A DNA stretch of 40,369 bases from Sphingobacteriia bacterium (lineage in GTDB: Bacteria > Bacteroidota > Bacteroidia > Chitinophagales > Chitinophagaceae). Positions 7,571-17,901 of this stretch are shown piece after piece; positions within the stretch are counted from its first letter, which is position 1, and each line of letters opens with the position of its first letter. The position numbers and the translations under genes were made by a program. The DNA lies in assembly GCA_015999745.1 (NCBI GenBank), contig JAECQP010000032.1:1-40369 (forward strand), read 5' to 3'. Below the pieces are notes generated by a model. That model was given only the letters and a program-made list of their open reading frames with translations. It ran no database searches and had not been told where the DNA came from.

Positions 7571-7903
7571 ATTCTCTTCGTTTATTATTTCAGTCGTTCC
7601 AAAACGTCTTTTCGTTTCACGTTGCTTCTACACAATTTTGGGTAGACGATGTAGAAGTGCCCAAAATCATGCGAGATACCTACTTATAAAATTGCGCAGG
7701 TCAGCCTGTTGGGGTCATCCGGCCTCATTACCTACACACGCTCGCGCCATCTCAGTCCCACCAATGGGATAAGTCAATGCCATATCCGTTGATGATCGGC
7801 ATTGCAGTTTCTGGGAGTAACTTTTGGGGCGTGTTGATACATGCAACAAATACACATTATAAAAAAAATTACTGAAATGACCTAATACAGTTATCAGAAA
7901 TTA
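7571..7903. other. Intergenic stretch with inverted repeats, no convincing gene
   Basis: No supported gene was found. Two interleaved inverted repeats occur at 7626-7667 (TTCTAC with GTAGAA, and ATTTTGGG with CCCAAAAT). The same bases can be read on the plus strand as a short open tail reading FWVDDVEVPKIMRDTYL before a stop, possibly the end of a decayed gene. A 7-bp inverted repeat with arms CAATGCC/GGCATTG is at about 7775-7805. The stretch marks the boundary between the A+T-rich island side and the higher-G+C core. Confidence 0.5.
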
Positions 7904-7936
7904 AAAAAGGCCGCATGAAATTCATGCGGCCTTTTT
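7904..7936 (-). terminator. Rho-independent terminator after the DksA-like gene
   Basis: A 16-bp stem (7904-7919 with 7921-7936) has a G+C-rich core, GGCCGCATGAA, flanked by A and T runs on both sides, so it could terminate transcription from either direction. It lies about 27 nt beyond the DksA-like stop codon. Confidence 0.9.
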
Positions 7937-7962
7937 GTATAATGTATCCGGAATGTCCGGGA

Positions 7963-8949
7963 TTATTCTGCGGATGGCTTAACCAGGCCCAGTTTTGCTT
8001 CCAGGCTCAGGGTAGCATGCGGCACTGCGCGAAGGCGGGCCTTATCGATTAATTTACCGGTTACCCGACAAATACCATAGGTCTTGTTTTCAATGCGCAT
8101 CAGGGCCTTTTCCAGGTGATCGATATAGGTGATCTGGCGGCTGGCCATCTGGCTCAATTGTTCTTTTTCCATGCTCATGGTACCATCTTCCATGGTCATG
8201 TAGCGGGAATCATCATTGTCTCCACCCATTTCATCCTTACGGGTGATCAATCCCTGCAGGTAGGCCAGCTCTTTTTTAGCGGCTTCCAGCTTTTTATTAA
8301 TCAGATCGCGGAATTCGGCAAGATCAGCATCATTGTATTTTACCAACGGACCCTGTGGCTTTGCGGCTTCTACCCTTTTTTCCAATGGCGTATAACCCGG
8401 ATTGTACGGGACACTGGTTTTAACATTGATCTTAGGCACTTTCACATCTTTTATCGGACCAGGGTCTTTCTTTACAGGCTTCACGGGCGGGGCGGGGGGG
8501 GCTTTTACTGCGGGTTTTAATGGAACAGGCGGTGGCGTTGGCTTTGCAGGGGCTGCGGCAACCGGTTTGGCTACAGGCTTCGCAACTGCTTTGGCAGGAG
8601 CAGCCGGTTTGGCTGCAGGCTTGCCTACTGGTTTAGCTGCCGGTTTGGCAACCGGTTTAACCACTGCTTTGGCTACTGGCTTAGCTGCAGGCTTTGGAGC
8701 CGGCTTGGCTGGAGCGGTTTTCTTAGCAGCCGGTTTGGCTACTGGTTTGGCTATTGCTTTGGCAGGAGCGGCTTTTTTAGGAGCAACTTTAGCCGGTACC
8801 CCTTTTTTAGGAGCCGGTTTTGCGGGTGCAGTTTTTTTGGCAGCCGGTTTGGCTGCTACTTTTTTAGCCGGAGCAGCCTTTTTAGGGGCTGGTTTAATTG
8901 CTTTTTTGGCTGGTGCCGCCTTTTTAGGGGCTGGTTTCTTCGTAGCCAT
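7963..8949 (-). CDS. DksA/TraR-family protein with a long Lys/Ala/Pro-rich N-terminal tail
   Basis: The 328-residue protein has two parts. Residues 1 to about 165 are low-complexity Lys/Ala/Pro repeats (units like AKPAPKK and AKPVAKP), similar in character to histone H1-like tails. The C-terminal part (from about 185) has a coiled-coil-like segment (DLINKKLEAAKKELAYLQG) and a DksA-type end, YGICRVTGKLIDKARLRAVPH. Canonical DksA has a four-Cys zinc finger; here only one Cys remains, as in related Bacteroidota proteins, so zinc binding is doubtful. The gene starts 5 nt after the ileS stop, so the two are very likely co-transcribed. A role in RNA polymerase regulation is inferred from the family; nucleic acid binding by the tail is inferred from its charge. 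Confidence 0.85.
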   Translation of the reverse strand: MATKKPAPKKAAPAKKAIKPAPKKAAPAKKVAAKPAAKKTAPAKPAPKKGVPAKVAPKKAAPAKAIAKPVAKPAAKKTAPAKPAPKPAAKPVAKAVVKPVAKPAAKPVGKPAAKPAAPAKAVAKPVAKPVAAAPAKPTPPPVPLKPAVKAPPAPPVKPVKKDPGPIKDVKVPKINVKTSVPYNPGYTPLEKRVEAAKPQGPLVKYNDADLAEFRDLINKKLEAAKKELAYLQGLITRKDEMGGDNDDSRYMTMEDGTMSMEKEQLSQMASRQITYIDHLEKALMRIENKTYGICRVTGKLIDKARLRAVPHATLSLEAKLGLVKPSAE

Positions 8950-8954
8950 AGGGT

Positions 8955-11900
8955 TTATCCTTTTTTGTTTACTACCACTTTCATTGCAATGTCATTGACT
9001 TCTATATCGGTTCCATCAGTTATTTCAGGTACCCAATCAATTCCATCTGCCAGAATTTCGCGGCAAATATAGTCGTTAAATTTAATAATAGAGTGCTGGA
9101 TTGCTTCAGCAGCCTGCACCTGTACGAATATACGGTCTGTAAGCTCAAAACCGCTCTCTTTTCTGATATTTTGTACACGGTTTACAAACTCCCGTGCATC
9201 CCCTTCCTGTTTCAGCTCCTCAGAAATGGTAATATCCAGCGCCACGGTCAGGGGGCCCTTGCTGGCAACACTCCATCCGGGGATATCTTCCGCTACAATT
9301 TCTACATCAGCCAGGTCAATTTCGAAGCTGCCTGCGTTCAGGTTCAGCATTATATGACCATTTTGTTCGATGGCGCTGATCTGCTGCTGGTCAAATGCGC
9401 CGATGGCTGCAGCGGCCTCCTTCATGGAAGCCCCCAGCTTGGCGCCCAGGGTCTTAAAATTGGCTTTGATCTTTTTGTGGATCACCCCTGCTGTTTCGGT
9501 GATGTATTCCAGTTCCTTCACGTTTACCTCGGCCATGATCAGTTCTTCCATTTTCTCCAACTGCACTTTCATCTGCGGATTCAGCACAGGGATCATCACT
9601 TTCTGCAATGGCTGGCGCACTTTAATATTCACTTTCTTACGCAGTGACAATACCAGGGAACAGGTTTCCTGTGCCAGCTGCATTCTTTCTTCCAGCATCG
9701 GATCCATGGCTGCTGCATCGTATACCGGGAAGCCTATATGGTGAACCGATGCCGCATCAAAACGTTTGGTCACCGCATTCAGGTTGGCAAAAACGGCATC
9801 ACTGAAGAAGGGCGATATAGGCGCAATCAGGCGAACAATGGTTTCCAGGCACTCATACAGTGTTTGATAGGCGCTGATCTTGTCTGTTTCATATTCTCCT
9901 TTCCAGAACCTTCTTCTGCACAAACGAACATACCAGTTACTGAGCTGTGCATCCACAAACTCTTCCACCGCACGTCCTGCCATGGTTGGCTCGTAATCAT
10001 CCATGCTTTCTGTTACTTTTTTCACCAATGTGTTCAGGGAAGAAAGGATCCAGCGGTCAATCTCGGGCCTTTGTTCCAGCGGTAGACGGGCTTCCTTAAA
10101 AGCAAATCCGTCTACGTTGGCATAGAGTCCGAAAAACTGGTAGGTATTGTATAAGGTTCCAAAGAATTTACGCTGTACTTCCTGGATACCTGCCAGATCA
10201 AATTTCAGGTTATCCCAGGGAGAGGCATTGGTGATGAGGTACCACCTGGTGGCGTCTGCACCATATTTTTCAATGGTTTCGAAGGGGTTCACCACATTGC
10301 CCAGCCGCTTGCTCATTTTATTTCCGTTCTTGTCGAGCACCAGCCCGTTGCTCACTACTGCTTTATAGGCTACACTGTCGAACAGCATTACGCCCAATGC
10401 ATGTAATGTATAGAACCATCCCCTGGTCTGGTCGACTCCCTCGCAAATAAAGTCTGCGGGGAATGCAGCGCCCTTATCGATCAGGTCTTTGTTCTCGAAC
10501 GGATAATGCCACTGTGCATACGGCATGGCGCCGCTGTCGAACCACACATCAATCAGATCGGGTACGCGCTTCATGGGTTTACCCGAAGCGCTGACCAGTA
10601 TAATATCATCCACATAAGGCTTGTGTAAATCCAGGATACCTTCGTGCAGGTAATTTTTATTTACATCACCGCCCAGTACGGCGCCGGCCTTGCGGATTCC
10701 CTCATTCAGTTCTGCAATGGAACCAATACATACTTCTTCACTACCATCTTCGGTTCTCCAAACAGGAAGCGGGGTACCCCAGTAACGGCTGCGGCTCAGG
10801 TTCCAGTCTACCATATTCTCCAGCCAGTTGCCAAAACGGCCTTCCCCGGTGGACCTGGGTTTCCAGTTAATAGTCTTGTTCAGTTCCACCATGCGATCCT
10901 TTACTGCGGTGGTTTTGATGAACCATGCATCCAGCGGATAATAGAGAATGGGTTTGTCCGTTCTCCAGCAATGCGGGTAACTGTGTTCGTACTTCTCCAC
11001 TTTAAAGGCCCTGTTCTCTTTCTTCAGTTTTACGCAGATATCTACGTTTACATCCTGGTAATCTGTTTCATCCTTGTAGTTCTTTACATAACGGTTGCTG
11101 AATTCACCCAGGCCGTCTACAAACTTACCCTGACGGTCTACCATGGTCAGTATACCTATATTGTATTTCTTTCCTACCTTATAGTCATCCGCACCAAATG
11201 CAGGTGCAGTATGAACAATCCCGGTACCATCTTCCGTGGTAACAAAATCGCCGGAGATGATGCGGAATGGTTTTGCATCTGGTGTAATATCCAGTATGGC
11301 TTTTAAACTATTGGATTCGTAAGGCAGTAGTTGTTCGTATTCGGCGCCTTCTATCTTCGTTCCCCTGAACGTTGTAAGTATACTCCAGGGAAGCAGCTTC
11401 GATTTTTCATTGTATCCTTCAAAGTCGCCGTTTTCTCCTTCGGGTTTAAAATATTTGCCCAGCAACGATTGGGCAAGTACCACATGAACCGGCAGGTGTG
11501 TATAGGGGTTGAAGGTTTTCACCAGCGCATAGTCAATGTTCGGACCAACGGTCAGACCCAGGTTGGAAGGCAGTGTCCATGGCGTGGTGGTCCATGCCAT
11601 AAAGAATACTTCCTCCGATTTTGCCGCATCAAACAAAAACTGCGACTTTTCGTTCTTCACCGCCTTAAACATCGCCACCGCCGAGGTATCTTTTACATCT
11701 TTATAGGTTCCCGGCTGGTTCAGCTCGTGTGAGCTCAGCCCGGTTCCGGCAGCAGGTGAATAGGGCTGTATGCTTACACTTTCGTAGAGGAACCCCTTCT
11801 TATAGAGTTCGCTCAGGATCCACCAAAGTGTTTCAATATAGTCATTCTCAAAAGTTACATAGGGATGATCGAGATCTACCCAGTAACCCATTTTCCGGGT

Positions 11901-12308
11901 AATGGTATCCCACTCCTTCTTATACCTCAATACCGCTTCGCGGCACTTCTTATTATATTCTTCAATAGAAATCTTCTTACCGATATCTTCCTTGGTGATG
12001 CCCAGTTCTTTTTCTACGCCCAGCTCAACCGGCAACCCATGGGTATCCCATCCGCCTTTTCGTTTTACCTGGAAGCCCTGCATGGTTTTATACCGGCAGA
12101 CCATATCTTTCAGGGTACGGGAAATAACGTGGTGAATACCCGGCATACCATTGGCGCTGGGGGGGCCTTCGTAAAATACAAAGGGCCTGCTCCCTTCTCT
12201 CAGGGACACGCTTTTCTCAAAGGCCTGCTCCGCAGTCCATTTAGCTAAAATTTCCTCTTCGATACCCGGGAGATTCAATCCCGAAAACTCAGCATACTTC
12301 GCACTCAT
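8955..12308 (-). CDS. ileS: Isoleucine-tRNA ligase
   Basis: The 1117-residue class I aminoacyl-tRNA synthetase charges tRNA-Ile with isoleucine in the cytoplasm. The HIGH-type motif is GIHH (58-61, after PPSANGMP) and the KMSKS loop is KMSKR near residue 665. The editing (CP1) domain lies between them, with segments such as WTTTPWTLPSNLGL, and the anticodon-binding domain starts after SLNTLVKKVTESMDDY. The length and motifs fit the long, eukaryote-like IleS type often linked to natural mupirocin tolerance; resistance itself is not shown. A TACCTTTG promoter motif lies about 50 nt upstream, and the DksA-like gene follows by 5 nt. Confidence 0.98.
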   Translation of the reverse strand: MSAKYAEFSGLNLPGIEEEILAKWTAEQAFEKSVSLREGSRPFVFYEGPPSANGMPGIHHVISRTLKDMVCRYKTMQGFQVKRKGGWDTHGLPVELGVEKELGITKEDIGKKISIEEYNKKCREAVLRYKKEWDTITRKMGYWVDLDHPYVTFENDYIETLWWILSELYKKGFLYESVSIQPYSPAAGTGLSSHELNQPGTYKDVKDTSAVAMFKAVKNEKSQFLFDAAKSEEVFFMAWTTTPWTLPSNLGLTVGPNIDYALVKTFNPYTHLPVHVVLAQSLLGKYFKPEGENGDFEGYNEKSKLLPWSILTTFRGTKIEGAEYEQLLPYESNSLKAILDITPDAKPFRIISGDFVTTEDGTGIVHTAPAFGADDYKVGKKYNIGILTMVDRQGKFVDGLGEFSNRYVKNYKDETDYQDVNVDICVKLKKENRAFKVEKYEHSYPHCWRTDKPILYYPLDAWFIKTTAVKDRMVELNKTINWKPRSTGEGRFGNWLENMVDWNLSRSRYWGTPLPVWRTEDGSEEVCIGSIAELNEGIRKAGAVLGGDVNKNYLHEGILDLHKPYVDDIILVSASGKPMKRVPDLIDVWFDSGAMPYAQWHYPFENKDLIDKGAAFPADFICEGVDQTRGWFYTLHALGVMLFDSVAYKAVVSNGLVLDKNGNKMSKRLGNVVNPFETIEKYGADATRWYLITNASPWDNLKFDLAGIQEVQRKFFGTLYNTYQFFGLYANVDGFAFKEARLPLEQRPEIDRWILSSLNTLVKKVTESMDDYEPTMAGRAVEEFVDAQLSNWYVRLCRRRFWKGEYETDKISAYQTLYECLETIVRLIAPISPFFSDAVFANLNAVTKRFDAASVHHIGFPVYDAAAMDPMLEERMQLAQETCSLVLSLRKKVNIKVRQPLQKVMIPVLNPQMKVQLEKMEELIMAEVNVKELEYITETAGVIHKKIKANFKTLGAKLGASMKEAAAAIGAFDQQQISAIEQNGHIMLNLNAGSFEIDLADVEIVAEDIPGWSVASKGPLTVALDITISEELKQEGDAREFVNRVQNIRKESGFELTDRIFVQVQAAEAIQHSIIKFNDYICREILADGIDWVPEITDGTDIEVNDIAMKVVVNKKG

Positions 12309-12356
12309 ACATTTCGATTGGCTTTACCAATGCAGTCAAGGGTTAAAAAATAGTGG

Positions 12357-12364
12357 CAAAGGTA
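12357..12364 (-). promoter_or_regulatory. Bacteroidota-type -7 promoter motif for ileS
   Basis: TACCTTTG matches the TAnnTTTG consensus exactly. A start about 6 nt beyond it would give a roughly 42-nt leader before the ileS ATG. No clear -33 element at usual spacing was found. Confidence 0.6.
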
Positions 12365-12398
12365 CGGATCAATCGCAAAGCAGCATTATATTTAGCCT

Positions 12399-13391
12399 AT
12401 GAAGATCGTTTTCTTTTCCTCGCAACCCTACGACCGGGAGTTTTTTACCCGCTTTAATACCCTCCGGTTTGAGCTGAGTTTCCAGGAGGCCCGCCTGAAC
12501 GAAGAAACAGCAGAGCTGGCCGATGGCGCCGAAGCCGTATGTGTTTTTGTAAACGATAAGGTTACAGAGGCTGTGATGGACAAACTGGCTGCCAAAAAAG
12601 TACAAATCATTGCCCTGCGCTGTGCCGGATTCAATAACGTGGACCTGGAGGCCGCCAAAGCCAGGGGAATCAAAGTTTGCCGGGTACCGGCCTATTCTCC
12701 CGAAGCTGTGGCCGAACACACCGTGGCCATGCTGCTGGCGCTGAACCGTAAAATCCATAAAGCCTATAACCGGGTACGGGAGCAGAATTTTGCCCTGAAC
12801 GGATTATTGGGGTATAACCTGCACGGTAAAACAGTGGGGGTCATCGGTACCGGCAATATTGGCAAGGCCTTCGCTAAAATCATGCTCGGATTTGGTTGCC
12901 GCGTACTGGCTTTTGACCTGATTGCCAATAAGGACCTGGAAGCCGCCGGCGTGGAATTCCATCCTTTAACAGTAGTATTGAAGGCCGATATTATTTCGTT
13001 GCACTGCCCGCTCAACGACCAGACCCGCCACCTCATCAATACCGAAACCATTGCCATGATGCAGAAAGGCGCAGTCCTGATCAACACCAGCAGGGGTGGA
13101 TTGATTGATACCAATGCGGTGATCGAAGCCCTGAAAAACAAGCAGATCGGCGCACTGGGGATTGATGTATATGAGCAGGAGGAAAAACTGTTCTTCAGAG
13201 ACCTTTCCGAACATATCATTAAAGACGATACCATTCAACGGCTGATGAGCTTTCCGAATGTACTGATTACAGCACACCAGGCTTTCTTTACGGAAGAAGC
13301 CCTGAGCCAGATCGCCATGACTACGTTTACCAGCATTGACCAGCTATCACAAAAAGGGAATTTGACCAACCAGGCAGCATTATTGGTATAA
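12399..13391 (+). CDS. ldhA: D-2-hydroxyacid dehydrogenase, D-lactate dehydrogenase type
   Basis: The 330-residue NAD-dependent enzyme would reduce pyruvate to D-lactate in the cytoplasm. The nucleotide-binding glycine motif is VGVIGTGNIGKAF (about 147-159). Catalytic residues expected for the family are present: Arg after the cofactor domain in INTSRGGLID, Glu in GIDVYEQEEK, and His in LITAHQAF. An early segment, LRCAGFNNVDL, is typical of the fermentative D-LDH group rather than glycerate or phosphoglycerate dehydrogenases. It is divergent from ileS across a 90-bp gap. A TATATTTA box at 12387-12394 ends 4 nt before the ATG, which would make the mRNA nearly leaderless if used. Confidence 0.93.
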   Translation: MKIVFFSSQPYDREFFTRFNTLRFELSFQEARLNEETAELADGAEAVCVFVNDKVTEAVMDKLAAKKVQIIALRCAGFNNVDLEAAKARGIKVCRVPAYSPEAVAEHTVAMLLALNRKIHKAYNRVREQNFALNGLLGYNLHGKTVGVIGTGNIGKAFAKIMLGFGCRVLAFDLIANKDLEAAGVEFHPLTVVLKADIISLHCPLNDQTRHLINTETIAMMQKGAVLINTSRGGLIDTNAVIEALKNKQIGALGIDVYEQEEKLFFRDLSEHIIKDDTIQRLMSFPNVLITAHQAFFTEEALSQIAMTTFTSIDQLSQKGNLTNQAALLV

Positions 13392-13429
13392 AAATTATCT
13401 GATATTTGAACCATAAACTACCCGGATTC

Positions 13430-14491
13430 ATGAAGCGTTTTTTAATACACTACTTTTTACTGCTTTCCCTGAGTTTTTTTGTATTCAGTTGCAGTAAAGA
13501 ATTGAGTTTTGAGACCGGTGGCACGGGCACGGCTGTTGGCACATTGACCGACAGCCTGGGCAATTGCAGGAACTCGGAAGTGAAGGGCGACTATGAGATC
13601 AATACCCAATTGACCGACAGCAACTACGTGAAAGTGAATGTAACATTCTCTTCAATTGGCAAATACAAAATTTATACAGATACGGTGAATGGTATGTGGT
13701 TCGCCGATTCGGGTTTTAACCAGATTACCGGTCCGGCGGTCATCCGGTTAAAGGGAAAGGGGATGCCGCTTTCCAGTGGTACGGCAGATTTTGTGCTCCA
13801 TTACGGCACCAGTAAGTGCAGTTTCAGTGTTACTACCGGGGGTCCCAATAACGGCAGCAGTTCTACAGATTATTTACCCACTACGGTGGATGGATGGATC
13901 CGCTATGGCCTGGATCCTGCCCTTACTTTGGAAAACGGCGGAAGCCTGGATACGTTCAGGACCACCATCACCAATATCACCACCACCTCCAACGGAAATC
14001 TGTATCACCTGTACGAAACAACGCCTACCTACGAAGCCCTGTTCTTTAGCAAAACCAATGGTAAGTATCTTTCAAAAGGCACGCCCGAATTTGACCTGAT
14101 CTATGTATATGATACCATTGTTAATAATGCAACCATCGAATACGAATACCTCAGGGAAAATGCAGCCGTAGGTGAAACCTGGGAATCCCCGGCGCTCAGG
14201 GCAGGCGTTTCCAATGGCACAACCGTAGTTTACGGACAGGCCAAATTGAAATTCACCATCCTGGCCAATAACGAAACAGCCTCCTACCTGGGGCTCAGCT
14301 TCAACAATATCATCCGGTTAAAGCGGGAAATGTGGTTCCAGCCCGACAACGGCAATAACCAGGTAGTACTCTATGCCGAAATCAGTTATGCGAAGGGGAT
14401 CGGGATGGTGGAACAAAAAATCTACTCTCTCGTTAACGGGCAAGATGTACTCATACAGCGAATGTTTATCAAGGGGTACAAAGGCCTTTAG
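13430..14491 (+). CDS. Hypothetical lipoprotein
   Basis: From the ATG at 13430 the protein has 353 residues and a lipoprotein signal peptide (KRFLIHYFLLLSLSFFV, then lipobox FSCSK). An upstream TTG at 13406 in the same frame is unlikely because it would add eight polar residues before the signal. The mature protein is Thr/Ser/Gly/Asn-rich and probably all-beta; no enzyme motif was seen. Similar lipoproteins with an N-terminal Cys followed by KELSFE are common in Chitinophagaceae. It follows the dehydrogenase by 38 nt, but a possible GATATTTG box in the gap suggests its own promoter. It converges on the AraC gene with 13 bp between the stops. Function unknown. Confidence 0.8.
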   Translation: MKRFLIHYFLLLSLSFFVFSCSKELSFETGGTGTAVGTLTDSLGNCRNSEVKGDYEINTQLTDSNYVKVNVTFSSIGKYKIYTDTVNGMWFADSGFNQITGPAVIRLKGKGMPLSSGTADFVLHYGTSKCSFSVTTGGPNNGSSSTDYLPTTVDGWIRYGLDPALTLENGGSLDTFRTTITNITTTSNGNLYHLYETTPTYEALFFSKTNGKYLSKGTPEFDLIYVYDTIVNNATIEYEYLRENAAVGETWESPALRAGVSNGTTVVYGQAKLKFTILANNETASYLGLSFNNIIRLKREMWFQPDNGNNQVVLYAEISYAKGIGMVEQKIYSLVNGQDVLIQRMFIKGYKGL

Positions 14492-14504
14492 CGGCTCCGG
14501 CCAA

Positions 14505-15431
14505 TTACTTCAATAATTCACAAGGCTTCAGTCCTGTATGCTTTTTAAAAGCTGCAGAAAAATGGGAAATGGAGGAATAACCCAGCAGGGCCGACACGTC
14601 TGTTACACTCAGGCTTTTTTCGTAGAGCAGGTATTTGGCATGCTCCATTCTTTGTTGCTGGTAAAAATCAAAAATGGTGGTACCGAACACTTCCTTAAAC
14701 CCTTTCTTCAGGTAGCACTCGTTCATAGCCACTTTACGGCTGAGTTCCTTAATGGTAATGGGGTCTCCGATATGTTGCAGCAGTATTTCACGTGCCTGGT
14801 AGATCCGGTCCCTTCCGCTTTCATCGGCCAGGAACTTACAGGTAAACCCTTCTTCCTTCTCGTCTACCAGGCATTCAATGCTGTACAGCAGCAGTTCGTG
14901 CACTTTGGCGTTCACAAAGATATTTTCGAGCGACCCGGAATAACTGTGGTTGAGCAGGGCGTCCAGTGCATTTCTTTTCTTGTTGCAGAGCGGAAACACT
15001 TTGGTAAAAGGATGCGGGTGTTTAAATGCCAGCACCTCGTCCTTACGGTTACTGAGTTTCACATTGTGCACAAACTGGTACAGGAAAGTGGCCGTAAAAT
15101 GGAAAGTAAACACATCTACCGTCTGGTGCTTCCCGTTACAATTGAAAGTGGGAGACTCATTGCACTCAGCACAGCTCCTTTCGGCGCAATAACGATTACC
15201 GGTTGTACAAAAACGGAGCTCGAGATAATTCTCCCGGGGCTTGTTTTCGTTGAAGTGGTACACCATCATTCCGGTATCTTCCGCCACCCAAGCATGATGT
15301 GCATAATATCGGCGGATACTGTACTGGATAGAACCGGGAATATCCTGCTCTTTCTGGTACAATACGGTCATATCGGTATCAATTCCGTTCCGTTGCGCCA
15401 ACTTTAATATGTCCATTACCTGACTCATCAA
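14505..15431 (-). CDS. AraC-family transcriptional regulator with an N-terminal Cys cluster
   Basis: The C-terminal 100 residues form the two-helix-turn-helix AraC domain: ITIKELSRKVAMNECYLKKG, then LSVTDVSALLGYSSISHFSA and the closing KKHTGLKPCELL. The N-terminal sensor region contains five Cys at 75, 82, 87, 90 and 98 (in RYCAERSCAECNESPTFNC), spaced like a metal- or redox-sensing site; no ligand can be assigned. The protein has 308 residues from the first ATG; starts at M2 and M6 are also possible, because a TAAATTTG box lies only 5 nt upstream of the first ATG. It is divergent from gyrB. The target genes cannot be inferred. Confidence 0.9.
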   Translation of the reverse strand: MMSQVMDILKLAQRNGIDTDMTVLYQKEQDIPGSIQYSIRRYYAHHAWVAEDTGMMVYHFNENKPRENYLELRFCTTGNRYCAERSCAECNESPTFNCNGKHQTVDVFTFHFTATFLYQFVHNVKLSNRKDEVLAFKHPHPFTKVFPLCNKKRNALDALLNHSYSGSLENIFVNAKVHELLLYSIECLVDEKEEGFTCKFLADESGRDRIYQAREILLQHIGDPITIKELSRKVAMNECYLKKGFKEVFGTTIFDFYQQQRMEHAKYLLYEKSLSVTDVSALLGYSSISHFSAAFKKHTGLKPCELLK

Positions 15432-15435
15432 TATG

Positions 15436-15443
15436 CAAATTTA
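15436..15443 (-). promoter_or_regulatory. -7 promoter motif for the AraC-family gene
   Basis: TAAATTTG on the minus strand matches TAnnTTTG. It lies so close to the first ATG (15431) that transcription would start at or after it, favouring a leaderless message or a downstream start. A one-mismatch box, GATATTTG, lies further upstream near 15465. Confidence 0.45.
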
Positions 15444-15505
15444 ATGTATAAACATCTAATTGGCAAATATCCCTTCTTCCATTCTGTTAAAATGGGGAAA
15501 ACTAA

Positions 15506-17572
<2,067 letters not shown>

Positions 17573-17641
17573 TCTAAAAAAACATTATCTTGTACGGGAT
17601 TCAAACGTTCCCTATTAACTAATACAATAAATTCTTACAAC

Positions 17642-17848
17642 ATGGACACTTCAAAAATGATCAAAGCATATTGCCTGAAAACTAAAGAAAAAAACGTTCC
17701 CATGCAGGATGCTGTAATTACCAAAACTGCTAAAGGCGGTTACATGGCTGCCGGTCATGATGGGAAAGGCAATAAAATGGCCGCTATCATGAGTGAAGCG
17801 AAGGCTTTGCAGGCAATCACTGATGGCGTTGCTAAAAAAGGATTCTAA
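17642..17848 (+). CDS. DUF5679-like small protein without the zinc cysteines
   Basis: The 68-residue protein resembles DUF5679-type small proteins: an AYCLKTKEKNVPMQDAV start followed by a TKxGxYMAxG segment. In the usual family the fold holds two Cys pairs like a zinc ribbon; here only Cys11 remains, so metal binding is unlikely. It is followed by a clean terminator and preceded by 69 bp after gyrB that include TATCTTGT, a one-mismatch -7 box, so it is probably transcribed on its own. The gene is compact and well conserved in composition with its neighbours. Function unknown. Confidence 0.75.
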   Translation: MDTSKMIKAYCLKTKEKNVPMQDAVITKTAKGGYMAAGHDGKGNKMAAIMSEAKALQAITDGVAKKGF

Positions 17849-17870
17849 GTAATTCAATATACTGAACAGC

Positions 17871-17901
17871 AACCGGTAAGCAGATGTTTACCGGTTTTTT
17901 T
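17871..17901 (+). terminator. Rho-independent terminator
   Basis: A 9-bp stem, AACCGGTAA (17871-17879) with TTACCGGTT (17888-17896), is followed by a run of T. The T-run overlaps the mfd stop codon on the other strand, so the hairpin may serve both convergent genes. Confidence 0.9.

Noticed and set aside
7274..7772. Overlapping plus-strand open frames opposite and beyond the YdeI gene
   Set aside because: They are antisense to a recognisable family and have no start signal; only a short tail near 7640 looks faintly coding.
8402..8998. 198-residue plus-strand open frame rich in Ala/Gly
   Set aside because: It is the antisense of the Lys/Ala/Pro repeat of the DksA-like gene, an open-frame artefact of codon bias.
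10644..11732. Long plus-strand open frames within ileS
   Set aside because: They are antisense to a well-conserved synthetase and show no family motifs.
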